A DNA stretch of 64,000 nt, taken from NCBI RefSeq assembly GCF_003286085.1, contig NW_020825326.1:2170001-2234000 (forward strand). The letters are read 5' to 3'. A program made the position numbers and the translations under genes. The stretch comes from Drosophila persimilis. Its lineage: Eukaryota > Arthropoda > Insecta > Diptera > Drosophilidae. Under the pieces are notes generated by a model that saw nothing but the letters and a program-made list of their open reading frames with translations, was not told the DNA's origin and did not search any database. The stretch's first letter is position 1; each line of letters opens with the position of its first letter. Shown in pieces: positions 12,599-22,849 of this stretch.

Positions 12599-12663
12599 CA
12601 GCTGATGCCAATAACAAGTTCATTAAATTTGCGCGGAAGATTTATTAATTCTTGGTTATTATA

Positions 12664-14111
12664 ATGGATGATGAAGATATAGCAATTATTTCGGCTGTGG
12701 TTGCACAGCAAAATATTTTCTTGCACCAACTAATAATGTTGAATAATGATGATGACGATGATGACTTTAACTTTGACGAAGATGAGATGCTTGACTGGGT
12801 AACTGCCATAAAAATACAAAAGCCAGGAAGATTATGGTCGTTTGTGAGTACTTCTACTAACTTCAACCATAGTTTAACGTACAAGGACATATTTTATGGT
12901 TTTAGAAGCGGTTCGGGACATTTTGGGAGAAAGAGGTACCAGAAAACAACGAGGCGTTTTTCAAAGAGAGTTTCCGAATGGAGAGGCCCTGCTTTGATAT
13001 TTTAGTGAATCGGCTTGAAGTGCTGCGAAAGAAGGACACCAACTGCCGAGCTGCAATTCCTTTGGAAAAGCGCATCGCCATTGCGCTATACACTTTGGGC
13101 TCGTCCTCTGAGTACCGAACAGTTGGCAGGCTTTTCGGTGTAGCTCCAAACAGTGTGTGTAATATCCTGCACGAGTTTTGCAGAGCACTTATCGACGAGT
13201 TTTCGAAGGAGTACATGTCGCCCAATTACCTAACTTCCGACAAAATTGATGAGTGCGTAAAGGGATTCGAGGCAATTGGGTTTCCTCAGTGCCTAGGTGC
13301 AATTGGTAAGAAATCAATAAGAACTTCAGCAATATGTTTACATATAAATTGGTTTTTAAACTTCCTTTTTATTCTAGATGGATGCCACATCGAAATAAAA
13401 CCACCAGCAGCTGAGGCAGTAGACCACCATAACTATAAGGGCTGGTATTCCACAGTCTTGTTTGCCCTAGTGGATTATAGGTATGCAAATATCTTGCACA
13501 AAAATATGTATTTAGCAAGTTGGTTTAATGTCCTAAATTATTTAAATCCGATTCTTTTTAGATACAGATTTACATATGTAAATATCGGCTCTGCAGGAAG
13601 GTGCAATGACTCGATGATATACCAGAAGTCAAGCCTTGCAAAACATATCGAAGCATCGGCATTACTCCAAGAGAAAGCCAAGGAAATAAGCGGAGTAAAC
13701 GTCCCTGTAATGCTTATCGGGGACTCGGCATTTAGATTTTCTAAAAAGCTGATGAAACCTTACCCGTTTTCCACAATCGCCTCTTTGGAACAGCGCACGT
13801 TTAACTACAACCTTTCCAAAGCTAGGCGAGTGGTGGAAAATGCATTTGGGCATTTAAAAGCCAGATTTCGAATAATCGGAAAAGGTCTTGGTAGCCACCA
13901 CAAAAATAATAGCGCCATAATAATGAGCTGTTGTATTTTACACAATATATTAAATATGCACAACAGCGCGATTAATGAAAATTGGGAGCTTGCAACAAAT
14001 GAACAGCGCGAACAGCCCGATACCAGCAACAGTTCTGCTGACTTTAATCAGTCAGCAGAACAGATACGATCTGCAATCGCAAAATATTGTGTAGACCGTA
14101 ATGAAAATTAA
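12664..14111 (+). CDS. PIF/Harbinger transposase (DDE_Tnp_4 type), apparently intact
   Basis: Four exons: 12664-12843, 12906-13305, 13378-13480 and 13562-14111, giving 410 residues. The start is MDDEDIAII. Intron 1 (62 nt) joins RLWSF to KRFGTFWEKEV. Introns 2 and 3 (72 and 81 nt) are multiples of three with no stop, so the DNA also reads straight through them; removing them restores the family motifs GAIDGCHIEI and VDYRYRFTYVNIG. Acidic catalytic residues are seen in DGCHIEI (Asp about 194), IGDSAF and VENAFGHLKARFR. A poly-Asp run lies near residue 35. No frameshift or stop was found, so this copy may encode an active nuclease. The transposase cuts and rejoins element ends, normally with a Myb/SANT-like partner. 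Confidence 0.85.
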
Positions 14112-14115
14112 AAAC

Positions 14116-14325
14116 TTATTTATTTTTACTTTTTAAAACTTCTAATAAGTCGTTCTGGAATTTTGTTTGGGTGCTAATGAAGTCCTGCACCATCTTCTCC
14201 TGCCTAACGTCGTGCTCCTCCTTCTTTCTGTGGTGGCCCTTTTGTTGCTCGAGACGCTCCTGGGCGATCTCTGCCAGCCACGAAATGTCGGTCTTTTTCT
14301 TTTTCTTTGGCGGACGCCCAGACAA
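14116..14325 (-). pseudogene. C-terminal piece of the Harbinger DNA-binding partner gene
   Basis: About 70 codons on the minus strand, ending four bases from the transposase stop (convergent). It begins with a basic run (PPKKKKKTD) and ends with a helical segment containing KMVQDFISTQ. This fits the C-terminus of the Myb/SANT or MADF-like protein carried by PIF/Harbinger elements. The upstream part, which would hold the DNA-binding domain, is absent because DINE-1-like sequence begins at about 14328. The first Met-like codon is a TTG, so this is a truncated remnant. Confidence 0.6.
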
Positions 14326-14328
14326 GGT

Positions 14329-15353
14329 GCTGTCTGTCTGTCTGTCTGTCCGTCTGTCCGTCCGTCCGTCTGTCCGTCCCCCTCAGCGCCTAGTGCTCGA
14401 AGACTATAAAAGCTAGAGCAACGATGTTTTGTATCCAGACTTCTGTGATATGTCACTGCTACAAAAATATTTCAAAACTTCGGCCCGCCCACTTCCGCCC
14501 CCACGAACGACGAAAATCTGTGGCATCCACATTTTTAAAGATACGATAAAAGCAAAAACGCAGAATCGTAGAGGTTGACTATATGTTCTAGAATGTAAGA
14601 TCTCAACCAGATCGTATAATTATTATAGCCAGAATCAAGAAAACAATTTCATTCTTTCTCGCTCTGTCTCTCTCTAACACACAGGTTTCATGGTCGGTTT
14701 TGCCAATTGCAAAATATGAGTTCAAGGATCTCAGAACCTATAAGAGCCAGAGCAACCAAATTTGGTATCCACACTCCTGTGATATCGGACCTTGACCGTT
14801 TCGTGTCCAAATTTCGCCATACCCCCTTCCGCCCCCGCAAAGGACGAAAATCTGGGGCATCCACAAATCTCAGAGACTATTAAGTCTAGAGTAACCAAAT
14901 TTAGTATCCACACTTCTGTTAGATCTCACTATAAAAGGTTTATCTCAGAATTTCGCCCCACCCGCTTCCGCCCCCACAAAGGACGAAAATCTGTTGCATC
15001 CACAATATTGCACATTCGAGAAAACTAAAAACGCAGAATCATAGATAACCACCATATCTATCAGATTGCTGTATCTGGATCAGATCAGATCATTTTTATA
15101 GCCAAAGGGAACAAATCAATTTGCACTGGCTATGCAGCGTTCGACGTCACGCTCAGACTGATTTTCTGTCTCTCTCGCACGCACTCTTTGTCGTGTCGTT
15201 TAATATAAGCGGCGTCTGCCGGAGGAGAGCCATCCTGACTATGTATCGGGTATAAATGTAGAGCTGCGGTCTCCGCAGCAACTCACAACGTTCCTTCTCG
15301 TTTTTGTTTGATGTGAGGGAATAGCAATTGGGTTCCAAGTCAGGACTGAAGGG
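14329..15353 (+). mobile_element. DINE-1/mini-me-like element, copy 1 (5' truncated)
   Basis: Starts within the (GTCY)n tract (GTCTGTCTGTCCG) and continues through the family body (AGAGCAACGATGTTTTG; CCCACTTCCGCCCCCAC; GACGAAAATCTG) to the 3' subterminal AGTATCGGGTATA-type motif near 15245 and the tail ending about 15353. The body unit with CTTCCGCCCCC and GACGAAAATCTG occurs three times (about 14490, 14830, 14965), so the element carries internal tandem copies. No coding potential. The family is non-autonomous and is thought to derive from Helentrons. Confidence 0.7.
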
Positions 15354-15892
15354 CTATATATGTATATAATTCTATATTTTATCCATTTTGTGGCATAAAA
15401 TATACACCTGAATTTATTTAAAGACAGAGAGACCAGGTATAAAACATTTATGGGAAAAGCATTCAGTGAGATTGTTATATATGGATATGTCATGTGCTCT
15501 AGAGAATTCGTTGGCGAAATGTGTTTTACACTATACTGGTATTGAAGGGTAGCGGAATACGACCAATTGTGGTATATTTAGGTAATAATGGCTTAAAATA
15601 TGATAACAACAACAAATGTTGGCAGTTTTTAATGAGCCATTTGAAAGATTTTTTTCGATGCAAAATTTAGTCAAACCTAACAATAGAAATGTGATTTTCC
15701 AATATAACTCAGAAGAAAATAAAGTTTTCTGATTTATTTTATAACATGTAGACTGAGTTGTGAAAAGTATTAGAAACTGTTTTGCTACTTTTGTATTAAA
15801 AATATATATTTTTTTGAGTGAGATTAGATTTAATGGTATTATATATTTGGAGATTGAAATGGTATATTTTCGGAATATACCTGAGTATTTAT
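15354..15892. other. AT-rich spacer before the helicase gene
   Basis: About 540 bases without a supportable gene. Contains a GGTATATTTTCGG word near 15860, like core-promoter Motif 6. Confidence 0.4.
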
Positions 15893-15900
15893 TATCGATA
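15893..15900. promoter_or_regulatory. DRE (TATCGATA) upstream of the helicase gene
   Basis: Perfect DRE 116 bases before the helicase start codon, in the right place for a DREF-type housekeeping promoter. This fits a ribosome-biogenesis gene. Confidence 0.6.
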
Positions 15901-16015
15901 GTCCGCACTCACACTAATATATATACAAATTCATCGCAACTTGATTCCCGCGTGCAACCAGAACGTGTGTTTTGATTATAGGCGAACATTAAAGAGAATA
16001 TATAATTTCTAAGGA

Positions 16016-18602
16016 ATGCAACGACACAAACCCAAGAGGTCCGGAAAACCAAGGCCGCACCCCAAGCCGAACAATGGGCAACCAAGCCCCAGTAACAAGC
16101 AGAAGCGTCCCAGGCCAGAGTACAACAAGTCAAAACTGGCGGCCAACGATTTAGAAATCCGTGAGCTCCAGGAGAGATACAAAGAGATCGATGCACAGGC
16201 CATCAAGAAGTTCGCGCAGTTTCCACTCTCCAAAAAGACTCAAAAGGCCTTGGCCGAGGCCAAATTCGTAAATCCAACGCAAGTGCAACTAGAAAGCCTC
16301 GGACCAGCATTGCTGGGTAAGGATGTGCTAGGCGCCGCTGTCACCGGCAGTGGAAAGACCTTGGCATTCCTCATACCCGTAAGTGGCTGGAGATCTCAGA
16401 CATACGGGAAATTTGACTTAGTTTTTCTATATCATTACCTCTATTTAGGTCTTGGAGCACCTGTTTATCCACAAATGGTCACGTACGGATGGAGTGGGCG
16501 CTATAATCATCTCGCCCACACGCGAGTTGGCCTACCAGATCTTCGAGACCCTTAAAAAGGTGGGCAAGCATCACGACTTTTCTGCCGGTCTGATAATAGG
16601 GGGCAAGAATCTGAAGTTTGAGAGAACACGAATGGACCAGTGCAACATACTGATCTGCACGCCCGGCCGTCTGCTTCAGCACATGGACGAGAATCCGTTG
16701 TTCAACACCAGCTCCATGGAGGTTCTGGTCCTTGACGAGGCGGATCGCTGCCTGGACATGGGCTTCCAAAAGACCCTTAATTCCATAATCGAGAACTTTC
16801 CTCCAGAACGGCAGACGCTGCTCTTCTCGGCAACGCAGACAAATACAGTTCAGGATTTGGCGAGACTCAATCTAAAAGATCCCGTCTATGTGGGATATGG
16901 TAGCCAGTCAGCAGCTTCCACCTCTTTGTCCGCATCGGCATCCACATCCATAAAGGAGGGTATTCAGACGACTGCCGTTCTGGCAGTTCCGGAGCTGCTG
17001 CAGCAGAGCTATGTGGTGCTCAATCTGGAGGACAAAATCACCATGCTTTGGTCGTTCATCAAAAACCACTTGAAGCAGAAGATAATCGTGTTCGTGTCCA
17101 GCTGCAAGCAGGCCAAGTATCTCTATGAGATCTTCTGCAAACTGAGGCCGGGCTGCCCGCTGCTCGCCCTCTATGGCACCCTGCACCAGGATCGCCGCAT
17201 CGCCATCTACGAAGACTTCTTGCGCAAGAGCCACGTGGTCATGTTCTCCACAGACGTGGCCTCGCGCGGCCTCGACTTCCCCGCCGTCAACTGGGTTGTC
17301 CAGCTGGACTGTCCCGAAGATGTCTCCCAGTACATCCATCGAGCGGGTCGCTCCGCCCGCAACAAAACCCGTGGCGAGTGCCTTCTGGTCCTGACTCCCA
17401 GCGAAGAAGATTACATGATCAGAGCGCTGAAGGAGCAGCTCAACCTCAACATTCACTGCGTCCAGATCGATCCAAAAAAGCTTTTTTCGCCGCGCGTCAA
17501 GATCGAGGCATTCTTGGCCCAGTTTCCCGAACTGCGGGCCACCGCTCAGCGTGCCTTCCTCTCATACCTTAAGTCCGTCTTCCTCATGCGTAACAAGCGT
17601 CTGTTCAATGTGTTCAGTCTGGACCTGGACGCCTACGCACAGTCGCTGGGCCTGGCGGTCACGCCGCGTGTCCCCTTCCTGGAGAAGTTCCTTTGGCGAC
17701 AGAAACAGCTCCAGCAGCAGCAGAGTTCTGCAGAGGGCCCTGCGGGCGCCAGTCAGAGCCCCAGTACCGCATTGCCTAAGATAACCAGACAGCAAACCTT
17801 TGGTGGGGAAGATAGCAGTAATGAAGATGATGATGACACCGACGATGATGACCTTATCAAGGTCAAGCGAAGGGATCACGATGTCGAGGGAGGACCCTTG
17901 GAGTTACAGTTAGACCACACCAAAGACGAGGGCAAGCCGGAGGAGCCGCTGGTGGTGCCCAAGCGCGAAAAGCTCGTTACTAAGGCGTCGCTGGCTAAAA
18001 AGGCGCTCAAGAAGAATTTGCAGGTTAACTCCAAGCTCAAGTTTGACGAAGAGGGCGAAACTGTGGCCGATGATCGCAGTCAGATGAAGGCGCTCAGTTC
18101 CAGACAGCAACGCCAGCAAAAGGATAAGAACAAGGACGACGATGGTGGAATAAACTTGGTGCTATCCAAAACCCTGCTCTCAGAGGAGGATCAGTACGAT
18201 AAACTTCGCTTCCGTGAGCTGGTCAAGAAGCGTCACAAGCTACAGCGCGAGAAGTTGCGCAAGAAGGCGGAGGCTGCCCAAGAAACGAGCGAAGACGAAG
18301 CCGAAGACGAAGAGGGCGTCAACGATCAGGAGGATGCCGACGCCAATAGTGACAGTGACAATTCTGTGGACCTTTCCTGGCTTCCCGATCCCGACAAAGT
18401 CTACAAAAAGGAGTCCAATCAGTACAACCAAAATGGAGATCCTCAATCGCAGCCTAAGCCAGAGCCCAGTTCCAGCTGCGATGATAATGAAGATGATGGT
18501 GAAGACTCGGATGACGAGCCCGCCTTCAAAAAGTCCAAGTTAACGAATAAGATGACGCTGATGGACACGGAGGCCATTGTAGCCAATCTTTTGGGTAGTT
18601 AA
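16016..18602 (+). CDS. CG5800: DEAD-box RNA helicase, DDX10/Dbp4 family
   Basis: Nucleolar ATP-dependent RNA helicase, by family needed for 18S rRNA processing. Two exons, 16016-16378 and 16449-18602, with a 70-nt intron, give 838 residues. In order: basic N-terminus; Q-motif region (NPTQVQLESLGP); Walker A AVTGSGKT near 110-117; PTRELAYQ; TPGRLL; DEAD at about 217-220; SAT (LLFSATQ); helicase C-terminal domain with STDVASRGLDFP and QYIHRAGRSAR; the DDX10-type C-terminal extension (KSVFLMRNKRLFNVFSLDLD); then a long acidic, lysine-rich tail (DDDDTDDDD, EDEAEDEE) usual for the family. The symbol is that of the D. melanogaster gene I believe is the orthologue. The start is the first ATG in the exon. 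Confidence 0.93.
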
Positions 18603-18826
18603 ATGAAAAGTGGGTCTCGACTGTTTCAGTAAATTAACACAAATTATTGTTATTTCAGCCTATATTACGTAGGCTGCTATTTAAGTATCTGGCCTAGCTA
18701 CGCGGGTTGCTATTTATATTGGCAATTGCTATTGCTATTGGCAATACTAATGTCAATACATAAAATCTGACAACACCATAATAAACTTTGTCATTTTTTT
18801 AGCATATACTTACTGTTACTTCAAGT
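18603..18826 (+). other. Helicase 3' UTR
   Basis: Noncoding sequence after the stop, with an AATAAA polyadenylation signal at 18780-18785. LINE sequence begins shortly after. Confidence 0.5.
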
Positions 18827-19440
18827 GTGCCACAGGGAAGTCATCTGGGCCCGCTTCTGTTTATTTTATTTGTGAATGACCTTCCTCAAGTTATAACATA
18901 CTCTACTACACTAATGTATGCTGATGATGTTAAAATCTGTCTTTCTTACTCTGATTGGTATTTGCACACACGCCTTCAACTTGATCTAAGTGAACTACTA
19001 TTGTGGTGTCCAACTAATCTTCTTTTTCTGAACCTTTCCAAATGCAAACTTATGACATTTTACCGTCGTGCTCCTCATTTTGTCTCATATGTTCTAGGAT
19101 GCAATGGCGTAATGTTCGTGCACAAGCTCCTTCTCGGGACTGTTGACTCCCAAACTCTCTTGGGTCAGATTGACTTGGCCGTTCCATCTAGACCTGCCCG
19201 TACTTTTGGGCCTATCCGTCTACCCATATGTAGGTCTAATTATGCTGATCATGAACCTTTTAGGGTTTTATGCCATAATTATAACTCCCTCTGCCAAACC
19301 CTATCCCCTGAACTGTCTCTTAAACTAATTGCATGCAATATTTATAATCACTTAAATTTAGCTAACTTTTAACTTATCTTTTTCCGCCTTTAGTAACTAA
19401 GTACCATTATTAACAGATAATTTGTTAATTTAATAAATAA
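18815..19440 (+). mobile_element. 5'-truncated non-LTR retrotransposon (LINE) 3' end
   Basis: Encodes the end of a reverse transcriptase: PQGSHLGPLLFILFVNDLP, the catalytic YADD (LMYADDVKIC), and a C-terminal tail to a stop at 19372. Between YADD and the tail the spacing is shorter than a full RT domain, so an internal deletion is likely. The A/T-rich end (TTTAATAAATAAATAATACA) looks like a 3' tail. Everything upstream of the VPQG motif is missing, as in normal dead-on-arrival LINE copies. Jockey/CR1-like; exact family not known. Confidence 0.7.
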
Positions 19441-19503
19441 ATAATACATACATATGTACGTACAACGTTTTTTTGTACAATTGGTTTTTGTTTTGTTTAC
19501 AAT

Positions 19504-20092
19504 AAGTTAAAAAAATGAATTTGGCAAAACAATGGAAATTTCTTGAAATGGTTTTCGTTGGATTATTTTTCACAACTTTCGACGTGGATTACAAGAATGT
19601 GTCGATGAACTTAGTTCTTTGTATGTCGTGAAAGCACCATCAAAAAGGACAGTTTTTCGCTGGTTTGCAGAGTTTAATCGTGGTCGTAGTTTAGTCGATG
19701 CCGAGTACCGTGAAGGTCTTCCAAAATCAGTTGTTGTGCCACGAAACACCGATGGTGTGCGTGAACTGATAGTACAAGATCGACATGTGACATATCGTAA
19801 GATAGAGGCATTCCTGCACATTAGTTCCACTTCAATATATTCCATTTTTCATGAACACCTAGTTTAAAAAAGGTTTGTTCTCGTTGGATACCCCATAACT
19901 TATCAATCGCTAAAAAAGGCCTGCTCGCCTGTTTTTCGGAAGAATGGGTCATGTGGCCGTTGTTTCGCTAGAGGAACGTAGGACTGTCAATTCTGTGTGG
20001 TACACGACCATTTTTTTGCCGGAGGTCTTCGGAGAAATTCGCAAAGCCAAGTGCCGAACAGGAATCATTCTCCATCATGACAATACGAGCTC
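19504..20092 (+). pseudogene. mariner transposase remnant
   Basis: Helix-turn-helix part of a mariner transposase is readable at 19619-19867 (TVFRWFAEFNRGRSLVDAEY, RHVTYRKIEAFLHISSTSI), followed by VCSRWIPHNL. After that an internal deletion and frameshifts bring in the later part (GHVAVVSLEERRTVNSVWYT, then a degraded HHDN catalytic region near 20080). The N-terminus starts around 19515. Not able to make an active enzyme. Ends where the DINE-1-like element begins. Confidence 0.75.
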
Positions 20093-20763
20093 TCACACAT
20101 CTCTACAAACTCATTAGCCCTTCAGTCCTGACTTGGAACCCAATTGCTATTCCCTCACATCAAACAAAAACGAGGGGGAACGTTGTGAGTTGCTGCGGAC
20201 ACCGCAACTCTACAGTTATACCCGATACTATGTCAGTATGGCTCTCCTCCGGCAGACGCCGCTTATATTAAACGACACGACAAAGAGTGCGTGCGAGAGA
20301 GACAGAAAATCAGTCTGAGCGTGACGTCGAACGCTGCGTAGCCAGTGCAAATTGATTTGTTCCCTTTGGCTATAAAAATGATCTGATCTGATCCAGATAC
20401 AGCAATCTGATAGATATGGTGGTTATCTATGATTCTGTGGATGCCACAGATTTTCGCCTTTTGTGGGGGCGGAAGTGGGCGGGGCAAAGTTTTGAAATAT
20501 TTTTGTAGCAGTGACATATCACAGAAGTCTGGATCCAAAACATCGTTGCTCTAGCTTTTATAGTCTTTGAGCATTAGGCGCTGAAGGGGACGGACAGACG
20601 GACGGACGGACAGACAGACATGGCTCAATCGACTCGGCTATTGATGCTGATCAAGAATATATATACTTTATGGGGTCGGAAACGATTCCTTCTGGACGTT
20701 ACACACATCCACTTTTACCACAAATCTAATATACCCCAATACTCATTTTGAGTATCGGGTATA
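20093..20763 (-). mobile_element. DINE-1/mini-me-like element, copy 2 (near complete)
   Basis: Read on the minus strand it begins TATACCCGATACTCAAAATG at 20763, runs through the (TA)n / core / (GTCY)n block (TTCTTGATCAGCATCAATAG flanked by TATATATA and GTCTGTCTGTCC), has a 3' subterminal AGTATCGGGTATA (inverse of the 5' end), then a GTTGCGG...CCGCAGCAAC hairpin and a 70-base tail. The (TA)n-core-(GTCY)n order is the known signature of mini-me/DINE-1 elements. The 5' end lies precisely inside intron 2 of the Harbinger transposase copy. Confidence 0.75.
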
Positions 20764-21828
20764 AAAACCAATTTATATGTAAACATATTGCTGAAGTTCT
20801 TATTGATTTCCTACCAATTGCACCTAGGCACTGAGGAAGCCCAATTGCCTCGAATCCCTTTACGCACTCATCAATTTTGTCGGAAGTTAGGTAATTGGGC
20901 GACATGTACTCCTTCGAAAACTCGTCGATAAGTGCTCTGCAAAACTCGTGCAGGATATTACACACACTGTTTGGAGCTACACCGAAAAGCCTGCCAACTG
21001 TTCGGTACTCAGAGGACGAGCCCAAAGTGTATAGCGCAATGGCGATGCGCTTTTCCAAAGGAATTGCAGCTCGGCAGTTGGTGTCCTTCTTTCGCAGCAC
21101 TTCAAGCCGATTCACTAAAATATCAAAACAGGGCCTCTCCATTCGGAAACTCTCTTTGAAAAACGCCTCGTTGTTTTCTGGTACCTCTTTCTCCCAAAAT
21201 GTCCCGAACCGCTTCTAAAACCATAAAATATGTCCTTGTACGTTAAACTATGGTTGAAGTTAGTAGAAGTACTCACAAACGACCATAATCTTCCTGGCTT
21301 TTGTGTTTTTATGGCAGTTACCCAGTCAAGCATCTCATCCTCGTCAATTTTAAAGTCATCATCGTCGTCATCAATATTCATTGACAGCAACATTATTAGT
21401 TGGTGCAAGAAAATATTTTGCTGTCGAACCACAGCCGAAATAATTGCTATATCTTCATCATTCATTATAAGAACCAAGAATTAATAAATCTTCCGCGCAA
21501 ATTTAATGAACTTGTTATTGGCATCAGCTGTTTTTGACGGATGGTGGCAGTGTGAATCGGAGTTTCACATCTGTCAAAAAATCCCACCATTCCCCCGGGA
21601 TGGGCTCAGTGTGCAGAGCCTATAAAAAAGTTTACTTTTTTTTATAGCTGGACACAAAAGGGTCCCAAAAGATAGGAGGCCGCCTCGATTCGATATTTTG
21701 GAATGTGGTAGTAAAGTTCAGTCCGTATTTGGAGGTTCCCTTTCCTTAATTCTCCAAGAACTACCGGACAAAAAACGGTTTTTCGTTACGAAAACTGTTG
21801 TGGCATTTGGTTCGCTTTAATTTTTTTC
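20764..21828 (-). mobile_element. PIF/Harbinger transposon, copy 2 (5' half only)
   Basis: Inverted relative to copy 1. It carries transposase exon 1 (start near 21465), intron 1, exon 2 and the beginning of intron 2, then ends at the DINE-1-like element at 20763. The encoded N-terminal region is about 96-97% identical to copy 1 by eye, with a few changes (VRQQN for VAQQN, an extra LSMNID segment, GRKSI for GKKSI). The catalytic DDE part is missing, so the copy is dead. The match to copy 1 extends about 360 bases upstream of the transposase start. Confidence 0.8.
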
Positions 21829-21842
21829 TTAAATTCACATAT

Positions 21843-22043
21843 TCATGATTCGTAGATGTCATATACAGCTTTTGAAGCGTCACGATCGTCATATATGATA
21901 ATTTTCTTAGACCAATCGACACGAGCCTCTTTTTGACCGTTTTGGTAATTGTGTGGGATGATGGACGTAATTTTAATGTCTAAGGATGCCTCAATCTTAC
22001 GGTACGGTGACATAACAATCTTGCCAAAATATTTCTCGTACAA
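21843..22043 (-). pseudogene. Second mariner transposase scrap
   Basis: Reads YRKIEASLDI, then IPHNYQNGQKEARVDWSKK and DRDASKAVYDIYES on the minus strand. This is the middle of a mariner transposase (between the helix-turn-helix and the first catalytic Asp), with an internal deletion. It covers a part deleted from the plus-strand mariner at 19.5-20.1 kb, so the two may be pieces of related insertions. Confidence 0.65.
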
Positions 22044-22849
22044 CCACTGATGGACGAATTTAGCGGAATTCGTCCTGCAACGAGGGACGTTTACAATTGA
22101 ATTCGTTTTACCAGGTTTTCACATTAGCAGTTCATAAGTTCTTCAATTAAATTTAAACTAAGCTGATCTAAGCATTCTTGACTTATGAATCCCCATCAAA
22201 TATGGTCGAAAATCATCAGCGCGACCGTAGAAGAAAAAGTTATATGTATGTAAGGTTATCCCAGAAAATATCAAACTTGTTTGTGCAAATGACCATTGTG
22301 CCTAAGTAGGCCAGCAAATTAAACAGCAGCCCTCGTACAATGCTCTGTCAATATATCATATGATATTAGAACATTAGAACTAGATTGTGGTACTCTAGCA
22401 GATCCGAAACGTCTGATGATGGCATGGCTATGGCCCATGAATCTCTCCAAACGTTTCAAAGTTTGGGCTTCAGTCTTTGGATCCCCACTGGATGGATCAT
22501 TAGATCGGCAAAATGCAAGTGCAAATGGAGTACACCAGTTAATTTATGAAATCCAGAATTAGAATATTCAATAATTTGACTTGTGAATAATCCCGCTTTG
22601 ACTGCGACAGTGATATCACAGCTGTAATTGTATATTCTGGATTATAGAACACGTATATATGCACATAGTACATATATACAGAAAATATGCATGGGAGTCG
22701 AAAAGTACACCATTTTGATGTCTAACGAACCGAATGCATTCGGTTGTGTAGAAAAGCACAGGTTGTACGGGTGGGATCCGCCAGCAGCATAGGAAGCGTT
22801 GGCCTGAGGAGTACTTAACTCTGTGGCCCACACCACAGCCCCCGATCAA
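22044..22849. other. Intergenic, no gene seen
   Basis: Only a short inverted repeat (GGACGAATT ... AATTCGTCC) at about 22053-22077 stands out. No coding region is supported. Confidence 0.4.

Larger units (their letters stand above)
12303..14328 (+). mobile_element. PIF/Harbinger DNA transposon, copy 1
   Basis: The segment carries a complete transposase gene (plus) and the end of the partner gene (minus), the convergent layout of PIF/Harbinger elements. Its left part matches the inverted copy near 20.76-21.83 kb nearly base for base, starting around 12303. A nested imperfect inverted repeat at 12509-12598 (GGCTC...GAGCC, then TTTTTGAC...GTCAAAAA) sits before the transposase. The right end is missing: at about 14328 the sequence changes abruptly to a DINE-1-like element, so no right terminal repeat or target duplication can be seen. 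Confidence 0.8.

Noticed and set aside
14329-15353. A new, unnamed repeat family
   Set aside because: The (TA)n, conserved core and (GTCY)n order, subterminal inverted repeats and 3' hairpin match the known mini-me/DINE-1 type, so it is not treated as novel.
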